From Actinobaculum suis (GTDB lineage: Bacteria; Actinomycetota; Actinomycetes; Actinomycetales; Actinomycetaceae), in NCBI RefSeq assembly GCF_900102025.1, contig NZ_FNAU01000011.1:16952-80951 (forward strand): a stretch of 64,000 nt of DNA. Direction: 5' to 3'. Numbering within the stretch: the first letter of the stretch is position 1; each line of letters starts with the position of its first letter. The notes beneath the pieces were generated by a model. The model did no database searches and was not told where the DNA came from. It saw only the letters and a list, made by a program, of their open reading frames with translations. Positions 34,731 through 43,722 of the stretch are shown here, in pieces. A program made the translations under genes and the position numbers.

Positions 34731-36959
34731 GTGACTTCTTTCCAATCTTTACCGCTGACTTCCACGCGTTACGTGGCCCGCGCCTCCGAGCGAGCTTTTC
34801 CGCCTCGGAATGCTCCAGTGCGCCTCGGCGCCCACATCGCGGATAGCGGTGTAGATTTTGCGGTCACCGCGCCCAATGCCACAGCCGTGGACCTGTGCCT
34901 GTTTACCATGTCTGCCGGGCGGCTGCAGGAAACCCGGTACGCTTTGCACCGCACGGGTGAAGTGTGGGCTGGGCACGTGGCAAATGCGCGGGCCGGCCAG
35001 GAGTATGGCTACCGCGTCCACGGCCCGTGGGAACCGGAACGCGGCATGTGTTTCAACCCGGCCAAGCTCCTCCTCGATCCGTACGGCCGCGCGGTCACCG
35101 GCACGCCAAAGCTGTGCCGGGAGCTATACGCACATAAAGTAGACGATACTTTAAAACCAGCCAGTTACCCGCTAGCGCGCGACGACGCCGATTCAGCCCC
35201 CTATCAGGCGCGCAGCGTGGTGATGGCCCCGCGAGCCTCGGAGCCGCATCACCCGTACACGCCCTGGGATGAAACGGTTATTTACGAAGCTCATGTGAAA
35301 GGTTTTACCGCACAGCTGGATTGCATTCCGGAACCTTTGCGCGGCACCTATTCGGGTTTCGCCCATCCCGCGGTAACGGACTATTTAAGAGCAATCGGGG
35401 TAACCGCCGTCGAACTTCTTCCTATTCATGCCAAGATGAGCGAACCGTTTTTGACCCAAAAAGGCATGACCAACTATTGGGGTTATTCCACGCTTTCCTA
35501 TTTTGCGCCCGAACCTAGTTACGCCACAGAAACCGCGCAACTTGCCGGCCCGGTCGCGGTAGTGCAAGAAGTGAAGGATATGGTGGCGCGCTTGCACGAC
35601 GCCGGCCTTGAGGTCATTTTGGACGTGGTATATAACCACACCTGTGAGGGTGGGGTGTACGGTCCGGCGATTTCGTGGCGCGGTTTTGGGCAGACGTCGT
35701 ACTACATGCAGGCCCCCGATAATGCGGGCGCTTTTTACGACACTACCGGCACCGGGAACTCTTTAGATTTCCGCCGCCAAACGGTTTTGCGGATGACGCT
35801 CGATTCTTTGCGCTATTGGGTGCAGGAAATCGGCGTAGATGGTTTCCGTTTCGACCTGGCGGCCACGATGGCTCGCAAGGGCGAACAGTTTGATCCGCAC
35901 CACCCGTTCTATATGGCCCTGGCTACCGATCCGGTACTCAGCAACGTAAAGCTAATTAACGAACCTTGGGATTTGGGGCCCAATGGCTGGCAGACGGGTA
36001 ATTTCCCGCGCCCTACCGCGGATTGGAATGATCGTTTCCGCGATACCGTGCGTTCTTTCTGGGTGAGCGATCAGCGGGCTATTGCCCACGGCGGCTTGGG
36101 TGGAGATTTGCGTGATCTAGCTACACGGCTCTCCGGTTCGGCCGATATGTTCGGGCAGGGGCGTTGGCCGGGTGGCCGCGGCCCGAATGCTTCCATCAAT
36201 TTCATTACCGCCCATGATGGTTTTACCATGCGCGATCTAGTTTCCTACGATCGCAAACATAATGACGCCAATGCGGAAGATAACCGCGATGGAACGGATA
36301 ATAACCGTTCCTGGAATCACGGTTTTGAAGGCGATGGGACGGCCGAAAACCCGGTACCGCCAACAGTTCTGCAGGCCCGCGCGCAAACTTGCCGCAATCT
36401 GATTGGCACCTTGCTTTTCTCTGCGGGCACTCCGATGCTTCTCGCCGGAGACGAATTTGGCAACACCCAGCACGGCAATAACAATACATATTGCCAAGAC
36501 AACGAGATTTCTTGGCTGAATTGGGATCTTACGGAAGAACAGCGTAATTCGCAGGCAACCGTTGCCTATTTGCTGCGTTTGCGGGCGGAGCATCGGGTTT
36601 TACGGCCGGCAGATTTCTTCACCCAAACGCCCTCGCGCAGCGATTCCCTCCCGGATCTCACCTGGTATGCCGATACCGGGGAGCCCATGCCCGAACATCG
36701 CTGGTTCGATCCCGCTAACCGAGTTCTGCAAATGCTCCGTTCCGGGCGTGACCGCGACGCCGACGCCCTCATTGTCATTAATGGTTCGGCCCAGGAAGTA
36801 CGGATTGTGCTCCCGGAAGGCCGCGGGAATCCATACAACTTGGCTTGGGATTCAACTTGGGAAAAGCCGCGCGAATCCGAGCAGGCCTACCGGCCCGGAG
36901 CGGCCACGGTAATCGCCCCGAATTCCATGCGGCTGTACTTCGCCAACCCCGTCCGCTAG
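34731..36959 (+). CDS. glgX: Glycogen debranching enzyme (GH13_11 isoamylase type)
   Basis: Hydrolyses alpha-1,6 branch linkages of glycogen-like glucans. The N-terminal CBM48 begins at PVRLGAHIADSGVDFAV. The catalytic barrel shows DVVYNHTCEGG, GFRFDLAATMAR (nucleophile Asp), INEPWDLG (acid/base Glu) and ITAHDGFTMRDLVSY. The long EDNRDGTDNNRSWNHG loop is specific to GlgX/TreX. The frame is open to 34614, but the stretch before GTG 34731 does not resemble the family; no strong ribosome-binding site settles the start. It is the first of the glucan genes, with trpS between it and glgE. Confidence 0.93.
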   Translation: MTSFQSLPLTSTRYVARASERAFPPRNAPVRLGAHIADSGVDFAVTAPNATAVDLCLFTMSAGRLQETRYALHRTGEVWAGHVANARAGQEYGYRVHGPWEPERGMCFNPAKLLLDPYGRAVTGTPKLCRELYAHKVDDTLKPASYPLARDDADSAPYQARSVVMAPRASEPHHPYTPWDETVIYEAHVKGFTAQLDCIPEPLRGTYSGFAHPAVTDYLRAIGVTAVELLPIHAKMSEPFLTQKGMTNYWGYSTLSYFAPEPSYATETAQLAGPVAVVQEVKDMVARLHDAGLEVILDVVYNHTCEGGVYGPAISWRGFGQTSYYMQAPDNAGAFYDTTGTGNSLDFRRQTVLRMTLDSLRYWVQEIGVDGFRFDLAATMARKGEQFDPHHPFYMALATDPVLSNVKLINEPWDLGPNGWQTGNFPRPTADWNDRFRDTVRSFWVSDQRAIAHGGLGGDLRDLATRLSGSADMFGQGRWPGGRGPNASINFITAHDGFTMRDLVSYDRKHNDANAEDNRDGTDNNRSWNHGFEGDGTAENPVPPTVLQARAQTCRNLIGTLLFSAGTPMLLAGDEFGNTQHGNNNTYCQDNEISWLNWDLTEEQRNSQATVAYLLRLRAEHRVLRPADFFTQTPSRSDSLPDLTWYADTGEPMPEHRWFDPANRVLQMLRSGRDRDADALIVINGSAQEVRIVLPEGRGNPYNLAWDSTWEKPRESEQAYRPGAATVIAPNSMRLYFANPVR

Positions 36960-37299
36960 CACTACTTCCGCAAGGTGGCGGTAGCGCGGCAGGTAACGAC
37001 GCCGCAGCCGGTAACTGTTTCCCCGCCGGCGCCACAGCGGGCAGCTGATTCCCCGCTGGGTGGCTGTCTTCCCACCGGGTGAGGCACAGCTGGTAGCGGT
37101 GCCACGGCGGGCACCGGCGCCACAGCGGGCAGCTGCTTCCCCGCCGGGCGGCGGCACGGCCGGCAGTTGCTACCGCCGCCCAGAATGTGATGCGTTCGCC
37201 GGCGGGCACGGAGCCGCGCGGGCGGCGTCGGCAATATAGTTACTGATAGTTACTAGGCGCTAGCACGCACTAGTGGGAAAAGAAGAACGAAAGGTAGTC
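36960..37299. other. Repeat-containing spacer before trpS
   Basis: No gene. A word like GCCACAGCGGGCAGCTG followed by mTTCCCCGC occurs twice near 37030 and 37121 in a G+C-rich, low-complexity setting. Confidence 0.5.
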
Positions 37300-38400
37300 A
37301 TGGCGGTTGAAGATACGCTCGCACCGGCAACATCGGACGCTTCCTTGCGGCACGCACTGGAGGTAAGCGCGAAAATCGACCAAAAGATCGATGCAGATCC
37401 AAGTGAGTTCCGCGTGCTCACGGGTGATCGTCCCACCGGGAATCTGCATTTGGGGCACTACTTTGGGAGCCTGCGCAACCGGGTGAAGTTGCAGCGGCGC
37501 GGCGTGGAAACCTGGCTGGTGATTGCTGATTTCCAGGTGATTACTGACCGCGATGGCACCGGCCCGATCACGGAACGCGTAATGTCTTTGGCCACCGATT
37601 ATTTGGCGGTGGGAATGGACCCGGAAAAGAGCGTGATCTTCACCCATTCGGCCGTGCCAGCGCTCAATGAGCTCATGCTCCCCTTCCTTTCTTTGGTTAC
37701 CGATTCGGAGCTGTACCGCAATCCCACGGTGAAGGCGGAACATGATGCTACGGGTGGGCGGCCTATGTCTGGCCTTTTGCTGACCTACCCGGTACACCAG
37801 GCTGCAGATATTCTTTTCTGCAAGGCCAATGTGGTACCGGTAGGTAAAGACCAGTTGCCGCATTTGGAACAAGCCCGCGTAATTGCCGACCGTTTCGAAG
37901 CCCGTTACGGCCATCCCGAAGGCACTAGCGAACCCGTGTTCCCGCGCCCGCAAGCGTTACTTTCAGGTGGTGCCTCTATTCTGGGCCTGGATGGGCAGAA
38001 GATGAGCAAATCGCGTGGCAACACGATCGAACTGGGGATGAGCGCGGATGAAACCGCAAAGCGGCTGAAGAAGGCCGTTACCGATTCGGAGCGCCACATT
38101 ACTTACGATCCGGATAATCGCCCGGAAGTTTCCAATTTGGTACTCTTAGCCGCCCTCGCGCAAGACCGCGAACCAGAAGCCGTGGCAGCAGAAATTGGCG
38201 ACGCCGGTTCTGGTGCCCTGAAGAAGCAGGTTACGGAAGCAATCAACGAAATGTTGGCACCGATCCGGGCACGGCGTGCAGAACTTGCGGCAGATCCTGG
38301 CTATATCGAAGGTATCGTCAAGCGCGGCAACGAAATTGCTAATGCGCGCGCGGAAGAAACCCTGCGCGAAGTCCGCGCCGCGATGAATATGAACTACTAA
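37300..38400 (+). CDS. trpS: Tryptophanyl-tRNA synthetase
   Basis: Class I aminoacyl-tRNA synthetase charging tRNA-Trp. Start ATG 37300 follows AAAGG; a GTG 27 bases upstream is in frame but less likely. The ATP-binding signature is GNLHLGHYFGS (HLGH at 50-53) and the KMSKS loop occurs as GQKMSKSRGNTIE near residue 240. Length 366 with an N-terminal helix of about 40 residues before the catalytic core. Its position inside a glycogen locus is probably incidental, as it has its own upstream gap and a strong hairpin behind it. Confidence 0.96.
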   Translation: MAVEDTLAPATSDASLRHALEVSAKIDQKIDADPSEFRVLTGDRPTGNLHLGHYFGSLRNRVKLQRRGVETWLVIADFQVITDRDGTGPITERVMSLATDYLAVGMDPEKSVIFTHSAVPALNELMLPFLSLVTDSELYRNPTVKAEHDATGGRPMSGLLLTYPVHQAADILFCKANVVPVGKDQLPHLEQARVIADRFEARYGHPEGTSEPVFPRPQALLSGGASILGLDGQKMSKSRGNTIELGMSADETAKRLKKAVTDSERHITYDPDNRPEVSNLVLLAALAQDREPEAVAAEIGDAGSGALKKQVTEAINEMLAPIRARRAELAADPGYIEGIVKRGNEIANARAEETLREVRAAMNMNY

Positions 38401-38410
38401 ATACTTGTGT

Positions 38411-38465
38411 GTTAGCCCCTGCGTCCGTGCGAAACGAAGGAATTCGCGCGGACGCAGGGGCTAAC
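38411..38465. terminator. Strong hairpin after trpS
   Basis: Perfect 17-bp inverted repeat, GTTAGCCCCTGCGTCCG and its complement, ten bases after the stop, with a 21-base loop. There is no T-tract, so it may be a Rho-independent-like actinobacterial terminator. Confidence 0.7.
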
Positions 38466-38630
38466 GCGTAGCAATGGCTCGCGCGCATTTTTATCCCGCG
38501 CATTCCGCGAAGGCACTTTCCGCAAAACTTCTCGCGCCCAAATCCCACTACTTGTGCACCGGTAGCCACTAGCTCGCGCCCGGCCCGGCCTGCCGGTGGG
38601 TTGCGCGGCAGGCCGTGGGTTCCGCGGCGG

Positions 38631-38710
38631 GCTAGTGGATTGCGCGGCGGGCTAGTGGATTGCGCGGCGGGCTAGTGGATTGCGCGGCAGCCTAGTGGAT
38701 TGCGCGGCGG
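38631..38710. repeat. Four 20-bp tandem repeats
   Basis: Unit GCTAGTGGATTGCGCGGCGG at 38631, 38651, 38671 and 38691, the last two with single changes, and degenerate flanking copies. It lies in the 588-bp gap before glgE, where no gene is seen. Confidence 0.88.
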
Positions 38711-38988
38711 GCCGGCGTGCAGGAAAATCTCAAACCGTTTAGGCTAGTACCTGTGAGCACTGCAACACCTTCGCGGGCGGTTCTGAGTAGTGCCGTTGTG
38801 CCTGCTCCTTCCGCTTTTGTGCTTCGCGTAGCCACCTACCTCACTCTGTTTTTAGGGCGAGATGGCGGACGTACCTGTGGCGGGCGGGAATGTAATGCCC
38901 ACCCGTTTCCGCAGCACGCTTCTGCCACGCAACGGGCGCGAAGTAGCGAAACAGCGCAGTGGAAACCCCGGTTAGAAAGGATTTAGCC

Positions 38989-41865
38989 ATGGATGCCTCG
39001 GGAGCTAAGAAGGAACCGTCAACCACAGGCAGCGCCGCGAAGGGCGCGGCAAGCCCCGCTGCAAAGGCCGGGGATTTACCGCAGGCCGCGACCGCCAAGG
39101 CCACTACTGCCAAAACCGCTGCTGCCAAAACCGCTGCTGTCAAGACTACGGCCACCGCCAAGGCCGCTACAGCTAAGACCTCGACCACGCGGCCCGCGGC
39201 TGCGAAGGAAGCGGACACCAAGCCAGAGGCCACGCAGACCACAGCTAGGAAGACGGCGGGTACCAGGACCGCGAGCGCAAAGACCGCGGCGAGCAAGAGT
39301 ACTACTACCGCGAAGAAGCCCGCTGCTACCAAGACGGCTACAGCGAAGACCGCCACCACCAAGGCCCCCGCTACCAAGGCCCCCGCTACCAAGACCACCG
39401 CGAAAGCTGCCACGACCACGGCCGCCGCGAAGTCGGCAGATACCAAGGCTGCAGATACCAAGTCCACGGCGGCAACGACTACAGCGGCAACGAAGACTAC
39501 AGCCGCAAAGAGCACAACAGCTAAGACCGCAGCCGCCAAGACTACCGCCGCGAAAGCTGCTACCGCCAAGGGCGCCACCGCGAAGGCTGCTACCGCTAAG
39601 TCGGCGGCGGCGCCGGCGGCCACTAAGACTACCGGCCGGCGGGCGACAGCTAAGACCACCGCCAAGGCCACCACCAAGACCGCTACTAAGGCCACCGCCA
39701 AGACCGCGGCGAAGCCGGCTGCCAAAACCGCAGCAAAACCGGCCACCAAGACGGCAGCAAAATCGAGCACCCGGACGGCCGCAAAAACCGCGGCTTCTCC
39801 GCACTTTGGGGAGCGGATTCAGGCTGCGGCCGCCAATGATCCGGCCGCCCCAACCGCGCCGATTCCGGCGCCTTATGCGGCGATTGGTCGCATTCCGATT
39901 ATGGATGTGATGCCGCAGGTGCAAAATGGGTCCTGGCCGGCTAAGGCCACGGAACGGGAAGCGTTCCCCGTGCAGGCCACGGTGTGGCGCGATGGTCATG
40001 ATCTGTTTGCGTGCGAAGCCGTACTCGTTGGCCCGGACGGTACGGAAGTGCAGGCCTCCCCGATGGAGCTCATCCGCCCCGGGCTAGGCCGCTACCAGGG
40101 TTGGCTCACACCGCCAACCACCGGCAACTATGGGTTCTTTGTGCGTTCCTGGTCTGATCCGCTGGCCACGTGGAAGCACAATGCGGAAGCCAAGTTGCCG
40201 CTCGATCAAGATGTGGCACTCGTTTTCTTGGAAGCTGAGCAGCTTCTGCACCGGGTTTTGGAACGCATTCCGGAAGATACCCCAGAGCACACGGTAATTA
40301 GTGACGCGCTGGGCGTGCTAACTTTGCAGACCGTTCCCAAGGAAGTGCGTTATGCCGCGGCTACTTCCAGCGCGGTGGAAGATGTTATCCGCCGCTATCC
40401 CCTGCGCGATATGCTCACCGAATCGGCGGTGTTCCCGTTGGAAGTGGATCGCGAACGCGCGCTGGTGGGTTCCTGGTACGAAATGTTCCCGCGTTCTGTG
40501 GAAGCCTGGCAAGACGACGAAGGCGAATGGCATTCGGGCACTTTGCGCAGTGCCGCAGAAGATTTGCCGCGTATCGCCGGCCTGGGCTTCGACGTCGTCT
40601 ACCTCACCCCGATTAGCCCTATCGGGCTTACGGCACGCAAGGGGAAGAACAACTCTTTGACCGCGCAACCGGGCGAACCGGGCTCGCCGTACGCGATCGG
40701 TAGCGAGGCAGGCGGCCACGATGCGATCCACCCGGACCTCGGTACTTTCGAAGATTTCGATTACTTTGTGGAGCAGGCCCGCAAGGAAGGCCTCGAAGTT
40801 GCGCTCGACCTGGCTTTGCAGTGTTCCCCAGACCATCCGTGGCTGAAGGAACACCCGGAGTGGTTCTTGCACCGCCCCGATGGGACTATCGCTTACGCGG
40901 AAAACCCGCCGAAGAAATATCAGGATATTTACCCGCTGAACTTCGATGATGATCCGGAAGGTATCTATCAGGAAATCAAGCGCGTGCTGGAAGTGTGGGT
41001 GAGCCACGGGGTGACGATTTTCCGGGTCGATAATCCGCATACGAAACCCCTCCCCTTCTGGCAACGGCTCTTGGCCGAATTCCGGATTGAACATCCCGAG
41101 GTTATTTTCTTGTCGGAGGCTTTCACAGCCCCGCCCATGATGCAAGGTTTGGCAGCGATTGGTTTCCACCAGTCGTACTGCTACTTCGCCTGGCGTAACG
41201 AAAAGGAAGAGATCGAAGAATACCTGCTGGAGTTGGGGCGGGAAACCGCGCACGTACTACGGCCCGCATTCTGGCCCACCACGCACGATATTCTCACGCC
41301 GTACATGCAAACCGGCGGGCCGAACGCGTGGAAGATCCGCGCAATTTTGGCGGCCACGGGATCTCCCACCTGGGGTATTTACTCCGGGTATGAATTTGTG
41401 GAAGATGTGCCGCGGCCTGGTTTCGAAGAAATGATCGATAACGAAAAGTACGAATATCGGCCACGTGATTACAGCCAGGATCCACACGGCATACAGGCGC
41501 TCTTCGCGCGCTTGAACAAAATCCGCCGGGAACACACGGCACTGCAACGTTTGCGTGGAATCAATATTAACGAGACCACTAACGACCAAGTGCTTTCCTT
41601 CACCAAGCACGCACGGGCGGAAGAAACCCCGGATGGGGTGGCCGATTCGGTGATCGTGGTCCTCAATTTGGATCCGCATAACACCCAGGAAGCCGTTCTC
41701 CATCTGGATCTGACCCCGCTCGAGGTAGAACCGCGCAATGGTGCTCCAATTATCGAGGTGACGGATGAGCTTACGGGTAACACCTTCTATTGGAATGAAG
41801 AGCCCTTCGTGCGGCTTGACCCGTCGGCACCAGCACATATTCTGTCCGTGAAAGTGTTGAAGTGA
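38989..41865 (+). CDS. glgE: Alpha-1,4-glucan:maltose-1-phosphate maltosyltransferase with histone-like N-terminal tail
   Basis: Extends alpha-glucan chains using maltose 1-phosphate. The conserved GlgE domains occupy roughly residues 295-958. Landmarks are RIPIMDVMPQVQNGSWPAKA, VYLTPISPIGLTARKGKNN, the catalytic IFRVDNPHTKPLPFW and FLSEAFT. ATG 38989 follows AAAGGA. Uniquely odd is the first 280 residues: almost only Ala, Lys and Thr (words like TAKAATAKT, KPAAKTAAK), strongly basic and resembling histone H1-type tails. GlgE enzymes normally have about 650-700 residues. The tail should be disordered and could bind nucleic acid, glucan-associated acidic partners or simply reflect repeat expansion. 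First gene of glgE-treS-mak-glgB; treS overlaps its stop. Confidence 0.95.
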   Translation: MDASGAKKEPSTTGSAAKGAASPAAKAGDLPQAATAKATTAKTAAAKTAAVKTTATAKAATAKTSTTRPAAAKEADTKPEATQTTARKTAGTRTASAKTAASKSTTTAKKPAATKTATAKTATTKAPATKAPATKTTAKAATTTAAAKSADTKAADTKSTAATTTAATKTTAAKSTTAKTAAAKTTAAKAATAKGATAKAATAKSAAAPAATKTTGRRATAKTTAKATTKTATKATAKTAAKPAAKTAAKPATKTAAKSSTRTAAKTAASPHFGERIQAAAANDPAAPTAPIPAPYAAIGRIPIMDVMPQVQNGSWPAKATEREAFPVQATVWRDGHDLFACEAVLVGPDGTEVQASPMELIRPGLGRYQGWLTPPTTGNYGFFVRSWSDPLATWKHNAEAKLPLDQDVALVFLEAEQLLHRVLERIPEDTPEHTVISDALGVLTLQTVPKEVRYAAATSSAVEDVIRRYPLRDMLTESAVFPLEVDRERALVGSWYEMFPRSVEAWQDDEGEWHSGTLRSAAEDLPRIAGLGFDVVYLTPISPIGLTARKGKNNSLTAQPGEPGSPYAIGSEAGGHDAIHPDLGTFEDFDYFVEQARKEGLEVALDLALQCSPDHPWLKEHPEWFLHRPDGTIAYAENPPKKYQDIYPLNFDDDPEGIYQEIKRVLEVWVSHGVTIFRVDNPHTKPLPFWQRLLAEFRIEHPEVIFLSEAFTAPPMMQGLAAIGFHQSYCYFAWRNEKEEIEEYLLELGRETAHVLRPAFWPTTHDILTPYMQTGGPNAWKIRAILAATGSPTWGIYSGYEFVEDVPRPGFEEMIDNEKYEYRPRDYSQDPHGIQALFARLNKIRREHTALQRLRGININETTNDQVLSFTKHARAEETPDGVADSVIVVLNLDPHNTQEAVLHLDLTPLEVEPRNGAPIIEVTDELTGNTFYWNEEPFVRLDPSAPAHILSVKVLK

Positions 41866-43715
41866 GTTTCCTGCCAAATATAAATCCCGCCAAATCCCAG
41901 CCGCATCTACAACCGGGCACCGCCCGCGGGCTTTCTGCCGATCCCGAATGGTACAAGCACGCCGTGTTTTACCAGGTATTGCTGAAAGCCTTTGGAGATT
42001 CGGATGGCGATGGGGTGGGCGATATTCGCGGCCTGATTTCACATTTGGATTACATCCAATGGTTGGGAATCGACTGCATCTGGATCCCGCCGTTCTATCC
42101 CTCCCCGGGCCGGGACGGCGGGTACGATGTAGCCGATTACACCGCGATCGATCCGCGCTACGGCACCATGGACGATTTCCGCGAATTGGTGGAACAGGCC
42201 CATGCCCGCGGCATCCGCATCATCATTGACATCGTTATCAACCACACTTCGGTTGACCATCCGTGGTTCCAATCCTCGCGCTCTAATCCGGACGGACCAT
42301 ACGGGGATTTCTACGTTTGGGCCGATGATGATTCTGGCTACAGTGACGCCCGGATCATCTTCGTGGATACAGAAACTTCGAATTGGGCTTTTGACCCGGT
42401 TCGCAAACAGTATTACTGGCATCGTTTCTTCTCCCACCAACCGGATCTGAACTTCGAGAACCCGAAAGTGCATGAGGCCGTGCTCGACGTAGTGCGGTTC
42501 TGGTGCCAAATCGGGGTGGATGGTTTACGGCTAGACGCTATCCCCTATCTTTACGAGGAAGAGGGAACAAATTGCGAAAACCTGCCGCAAACCCACGCTT
42601 TTATTGCGAAGATTCGCCGGCTTTTGGATACCGAGTTTCCGGGCACCATTTTGGTGGCGGAAGCTAACCAGTGGCCGGAAGACGTCGTCGCCTATTTTGG
42701 TACTCCGGAAGCCCCGGAATGCCATATGTGTTTCCACTTCCCGGTAATGCCACGTATTTTCTATGCTTTGCGGGACCAGCGGGCGAACGCGATCGTCGAT
42801 ATTTTGCGGAAGACGCCGGACATTCCGGAAGGTGCCCAGTGGGCCACGTTCCTACGCAATCACGATGAGCTCACCCTCGAAATGGTGACCACGGAAGAGC
42901 GGGCCGCCATGTATGGCTGGTATGCGGAAGATTCGCGGATGCGGGCCAATGTGGGGATTCGGCGCCGTTTGGCACCGCTCCTGGGAAACTCGCGGGCGGA
43001 AATCGAACTCGCGCACGCCCTCCTGCTTTCCCTTCCCGGTTCACCTTTCCTGTATTACGGGGACGAAATCGGCATGGGGGATAACATTTGGTTGGCAGAT
43101 CGCGACGGCGTCCGCACCCCAATGCAGTGGACCCCGGATAGAAATGCCGGTTTTTCCACGGCTGACCCCGGCAAGCTTTATCTGCCGGTAGTTTCCTCCC
43201 TGGCATTTAATTACCAGGCGGTGAACGTGGAATCCCAGCTTTCCCAGCCGGCTTCCCTCCTGCATTGGATTCACGGAATCTTGGACGTGCGAAGCCAACA
43301 TTCGGCCCTGGGGAACGGCGATTTCGCTTTGCTGGAAACCGATAATGAAGCAGTTTTGGCTTTCCTGCGGAGCGATGAAACGGAAGTTATTCTCTGTTTG
43401 GCGAATTTGGCGAACACGGCCCGGGCGGCCCGCGTGAAGGTGCCGGTGCGATATGCCGGTTGGCATGCCACCGACGTGTTCGGCGGGGCTGGATTCCCAA
43501 ATATTGGCCCCGGCGGTGCATACACGGTAACGCTCGGCCCGCGCGATTTCTTCTGGTTGCAATTGCAAGCCCCGCGCACGGCCACACCGGCCCCGCGCGA
43601 GGGGGCTCGCGCGGATAACCGCGAAACTCGCCCGGTCGATTACACCGCACTTTCCCGGCCCGATCCGCAGCCCACGAATCTGGCCGCGGCCACTCCCCCT
43701 GCGAAAGAAAGCTGA
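41862..43715 (+). CDS. treS: Trehalose synthase / maltose isomerase
   Basis: GH13_16 enzyme interconverting trehalose and maltose, feeding maltose to the kinase Mak. GTG start overlaps the glgE TGA (GTGA). Signatures are KAFGDSDGDGVGDIRGL near the N-terminus, IDIVINHTSVDHPWF, GVDGLRLDAIPYLYEEE (nucleophile), ILVAEANQWPEDV (acid/base) and LRNHDELTLEMV. The domain is of usual length (about 570), followed by a Pro/Ala/Arg-rich tail of about 45 residues. Unlike in some actinobacteria, the kinase is a separate gene, starting seven bases downstream. Confidence 0.95.
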   Translation: MSFLPNINPAKSQPHLQPGTARGLSADPEWYKHAVFYQVLLKAFGDSDGDGVGDIRGLISHLDYIQWLGIDCIWIPPFYPSPGRDGGYDVADYTAIDPRYGTMDDFRELVEQAHARGIRIIIDIVINHTSVDHPWFQSSRSNPDGPYGDFYVWADDDSGYSDARIIFVDTETSNWAFDPVRKQYYWHRFFSHQPDLNFENPKVHEAVLDVVRFWCQIGVDGLRLDAIPYLYEEEGTNCENLPQTHAFIAKIRRLLDTEFPGTILVAEANQWPEDVVAYFGTPEAPECHMCFHFPVMPRIFYALRDQRANAIVDILRKTPDIPEGAQWATFLRNHDELTLEMVTTEERAAMYGWYAEDSRMRANVGIRRRLAPLLGNSRAEIELAHALLLSLPGSPFLYYGDEIGMGDNIWLADRDGVRTPMQWTPDRNAGFSTADPGKLYLPVVSSLAFNYQAVNVESQLSQPASLLHWIHGILDVRSQHSALGNGDFALLETDNEAVLAFLRSDETEVILCLANLANTARAARVKVPVRYAGWHATDVFGGAGFPNIGPGGAYTVTLGPRDFFWLQLQAPRTATPAPREGARADNRETRPVDYTALSRPDPQPTNLAAATPPAKES

Positions 43716-43722
43716 ACTGCGC

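Noticed and set aside
11260..38710. CRISPR interpretation of the short-period arrays at 11.3, 17.8, 33.4 and 38.6 kb
   Set aside because: Units are 13-24 bp with no or 3-5 bp spacers, and no cas genes are present.
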